NCBI GenBank assembly: GCA_964542585.1
Contig: CAZIUI010000025.1
Coordinates: forward strand, 1 to 36,035
Length of the DNA stretch: 36,035 nt
Reading direction: 5' to 3'
Source of the DNA: CAYYUA01 sp964542585
GTDB taxonomy: Bacteria; Bacteroidota; Bacteroidia; CAILMK01; CAYYUA01
Positions 34,798-36,035 of the stretch are shown here, piece by piece. Under the pieces are notes generated by a model that did not search any database, was not told the origin of the DNA, and was given only the letters and a program-made list of their open reading frames with translations. Every line of letters starts with the position of its first letter. Position 1 is the first letter of the stretch. The translations under genes were made by a program, and so were the position numbers.

Positions 34798-35319
34798 ATG
34801 ACCACTCAAACTGCTGAAAATTACACGGTAGACCAGTTGAAAGCACAAGTAGAAACAGCCCTGGAGGATGTGAAGGATCCGGAAATCCGAGCGCTTTCAG
34901 TGATTGAATTAGGGATCATCGTGGATATTCAAGCTAATGAGCAAGGGCGCGTGAAAATCGTAATGACACCTACATTTTCCGGCTGCCCTGCGCTGAATAT
35001 AATGCAGGAGCAGGTGAAAACAAGAGCAGGAAAGGTACCGGGTGTTACTAATGCGGATGTTGAAGTCAACTATGATGTACAGTGGAACACAAACATGATC
35101 AGCGACAAAGGCCGGCAAAAGATGCAAGATTTTGGAATCACTCCGCCAGCTTGTTATTCAGATGACCTGGACGTATCGGTGGTAGAAGACGCTGAATGCC
35201 CGCATTGCGGAAGTAACAATACCACCATGCAGAGCCCTTTTGGCCCTACTCTGTGCCGTTCCATACACTATTGCCGGGACTGCCAGGAAACCTTTGAGCA
35301 ATTTAAGCCGGTAGGGTAG
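34798..35319 (+). CDS. paaD: PaaD-like (DUF59/MIP18-type) protein with C-terminal zinc ribbon
   Basis: A 173-residue cytoplasmic protein. The N-terminal MIP18/DUF59 domain (about 10-100) contains VKDPEIRALSVIELGII and MTPTFSGCPALNIMQEQ, the conserved Cys-bearing loop. The C-terminal zinc ribbon has CPHCGS and CRDCQETF, with FGPTLCRS between. This combination is that of PaaD/PaaJ, the maturation-type subunit in phenylacetyl-CoA epoxidase clusters, where it is thought to help assemble a metal centre. No paaABCE genes are nearby, so the symbol reflects family only. ATG at 34798 is chosen because the promoter covers the longer reading. It is divergent from ruvA. Confidence 0.87.
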   Translation: MTTQTAENYTVDQLKAQVETALEDVKDPEIRALSVIELGIIVDIQANEQGRVKIVMTPTFSGCPALNIMQEQVKTRAGKVPGVTNADVEVNYDVQWNTNMISDKGRQKMQDFGITPPACYSDDLDVSVVEDAECPHCGSNNTTMQSPFGPTLCRSIHYCRDCQETFEQFKPVG

Positions 35320-35665
35320 AACCACCCCTATACTAGCTTTCAATCCCGTATAAAAACATATGCTACTACAATTTTAAAAATGAGAAGCATATTATTTAAA
35401 AATTCATAAAATATAAACTTTTACTTATATTCAATATTACAGCATACTTTCTCATGCACTTAGCGTTGATTATGCTTAAATTAGAATTTTTATTCATAAA
35501 AAATACATTTTAAATATAAAAATTTATCATCCGTTCACCCATTTCCGAATGGTTCAAAACTTAAGCTTCCCAGATTATCCATTTCTAAATCAACTAATCA
35601 AAAACCCCAACAAATTCCTGCAATCAAAATCAGCAGGTGACCCCTTCCCACTTGGCTTAGAAATC
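35320..35665. other. AT-rich intergenic gap between convergent genes
   Basis: This 346-base stretch separates the PaaD-like gene (+) from the RDD gene (-). Bases 35340-35540 are strongly AT-rich, well above the rest of the window, with A- and T-runs and a TTTTTAT/ATAAAAA dyad at about 35487-35502. No convincing terminator with a GC-rich stem, RNA gene or coding frame is seen. A 63-codon plus-strand frame from 35549 runs into the RDD gene antisense and looks spurious. Confidence 0.6.
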
Positions 35666-36035
35666 TCACTTAGCCAATACAAAGCTTCCCACAAGCTCAT
35701 CATGCCAACCCTGCTTTTTGGAGTGCCAAGCCACCCTTAATACGCCCAGGCCTATCACTATGAACCCGATCGTTTTGGTAAGGTTGCGCACTATTGCTTT
35801 TGGAAATGTTAGAGCACTTCCATCAGCCTCCGCTACGTATATTCCTCTCCACCATTTACCCAGCGTCCCTTGCCCACCGGTAGCTTCCATACCTGCAAAG
35901 TACAGTAATGCAATAACATACCAGGGCTCAGAGAAAAGCCAGAAATCAGGTAATACTGCTTTCATGTCTATAAATGAGACTAGCGTACTTATGAGCCCTA
36001 CAAGCACAATATCAATAACAAAAGCGATGGTTCTT
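35666..36035 (-). CDS. RDD-family membrane protein (5' end outside window)
   Basis: The frame is open from the right edge (36035) to a TGA at 35666, giving about 122 residues of a protein whose N-terminus lies outside. The visible part starts RTIAFVIDIVLVGLIS, the Arg-x-x-Ala-x-x-Ile-Asp motif that names the RDD family. It continues through hydrophobic segments with GGQGTLGKWWRGIYV (the conserved GxTxGK-like loop) and ends LGVLRVAWHSKKQGWHDELVGSFVL, the usual WHD box. The RDD function is poorly defined; some members act as Na+(K+)/H+ antiporters, while many are small accessory membrane proteins. An internal GTG at 36007 is not the real start. Confidence 0.87.
   Translation of the reverse strand, partial: RTIAFVIDIVLVGLISTLVSFIDMKAVLPDFWLFSEPWYVIALLYFAGMEATGGQGTLGKWWRGIYVAEADGSALTFPKAIVRNLTKTIGFIVIGLGVLRVAWHSKKQGWHDELVGSFVLAK

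Noticed and set aside
35380..35455. ATGAGAA / TTCTCAT inverted pair in the AT-rich gap
   Set aside because: Seven bases with a loop of over 60 in low-complexity sequence is expected by chance.
35549..35740. A 63-codon plus-strand frame in the gap before the RDD gene
   Set aside because: It runs antisense into the conserved C-terminus of the RDD protein, has no recognisable motif and follows no promoter match.

Overview
This window comes from a member of the Bacteroidota, most likely a Cytophagales-type bacterium. The strongest evidence is a full-length sprA gene, the giant outer-membrane translocon of the type IX secretion system, which is confined to this phylum. It sits in the order ruvA-sprA-gcvH-tonB. 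Supporting evidence is the scarcity of strong Shine-Dalgarno sites and several upstream boxes matching the Bacteroidota promoter pattern TTTG/TTG...TAnnTTTG. The content is chromosomal and mostly housekeeping. I see no rRNA, tRNA, CRISPR array, insertion sequence, prophage or integration site.

Layout, left to right. 1-2.8 kb: two calcineurin-like phosphoesterases on the minus strand; the first runs off the left edge, and the second appears to have lost its membrane N-terminus through truncation plus a frameshift. 2.9-6.3 kb: a secreted M1-type metallopeptidase (+) converging on a rhomboid protease-threonine aldolase pair (-). 6.5-9.7 kb: nicotinate phosphoribosyltransferase and a fused double-ATPase peptide-type ABC protein (+). 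9.7-15.0 kb: minus-strand ribBA, a GT2 and a GT4 glycosyltransferase and an LptF/LptG-type permease (envelope polysaccharide and lipopolysaccharide functions). 15.1-15.75 kb: an unrecognised protein (+). 15.76-20.2 kb: minus-strand START-like protein, phosphatidylserine decarboxylase, glutamate dehydrogenase, CDP-diglyceride synthase and a CPBP protease fused to a DUF2007-like domain. 20.3-25.4 kb: plus-strand dusB, ftsK, lolA, mazG, ending at a clear bidirectional intrinsic terminator. 25.5-34.7 kb: minus-strand ruvA-sprA-gcvH-tonB. 34.8-35.3 kb: a stand-alone PaaD-like protein (+), divergent from ruvA with two back-to-back canonical promoters. 35.3-35.7 kb: an AT-rich gap, then an RDD membrane protein (-) that runs off the right edge.

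Functional themes are envelope building (LolA, Lpt permease, glycosyltransferases, CdsA/Psd phospholipid synthesis, SprA secretion, TonB energy coupling), cofactor synthesis (NAD, riboflavin), genome maintenance (FtsK, RuvA, MazG) and membrane proteolysis (rhomboid, CPBP). I found no convincing new multi-gene system. The observations most worth a second look are the frameshifted phosphoesterase, mutually exclusive hairpins before the M1 peptidase, the paired divergent promoters at ruvA/paaD, the non-ATG start of sprA, the CPBP-DUF2007 fusion, and the unknown gene at 15.1 kb.
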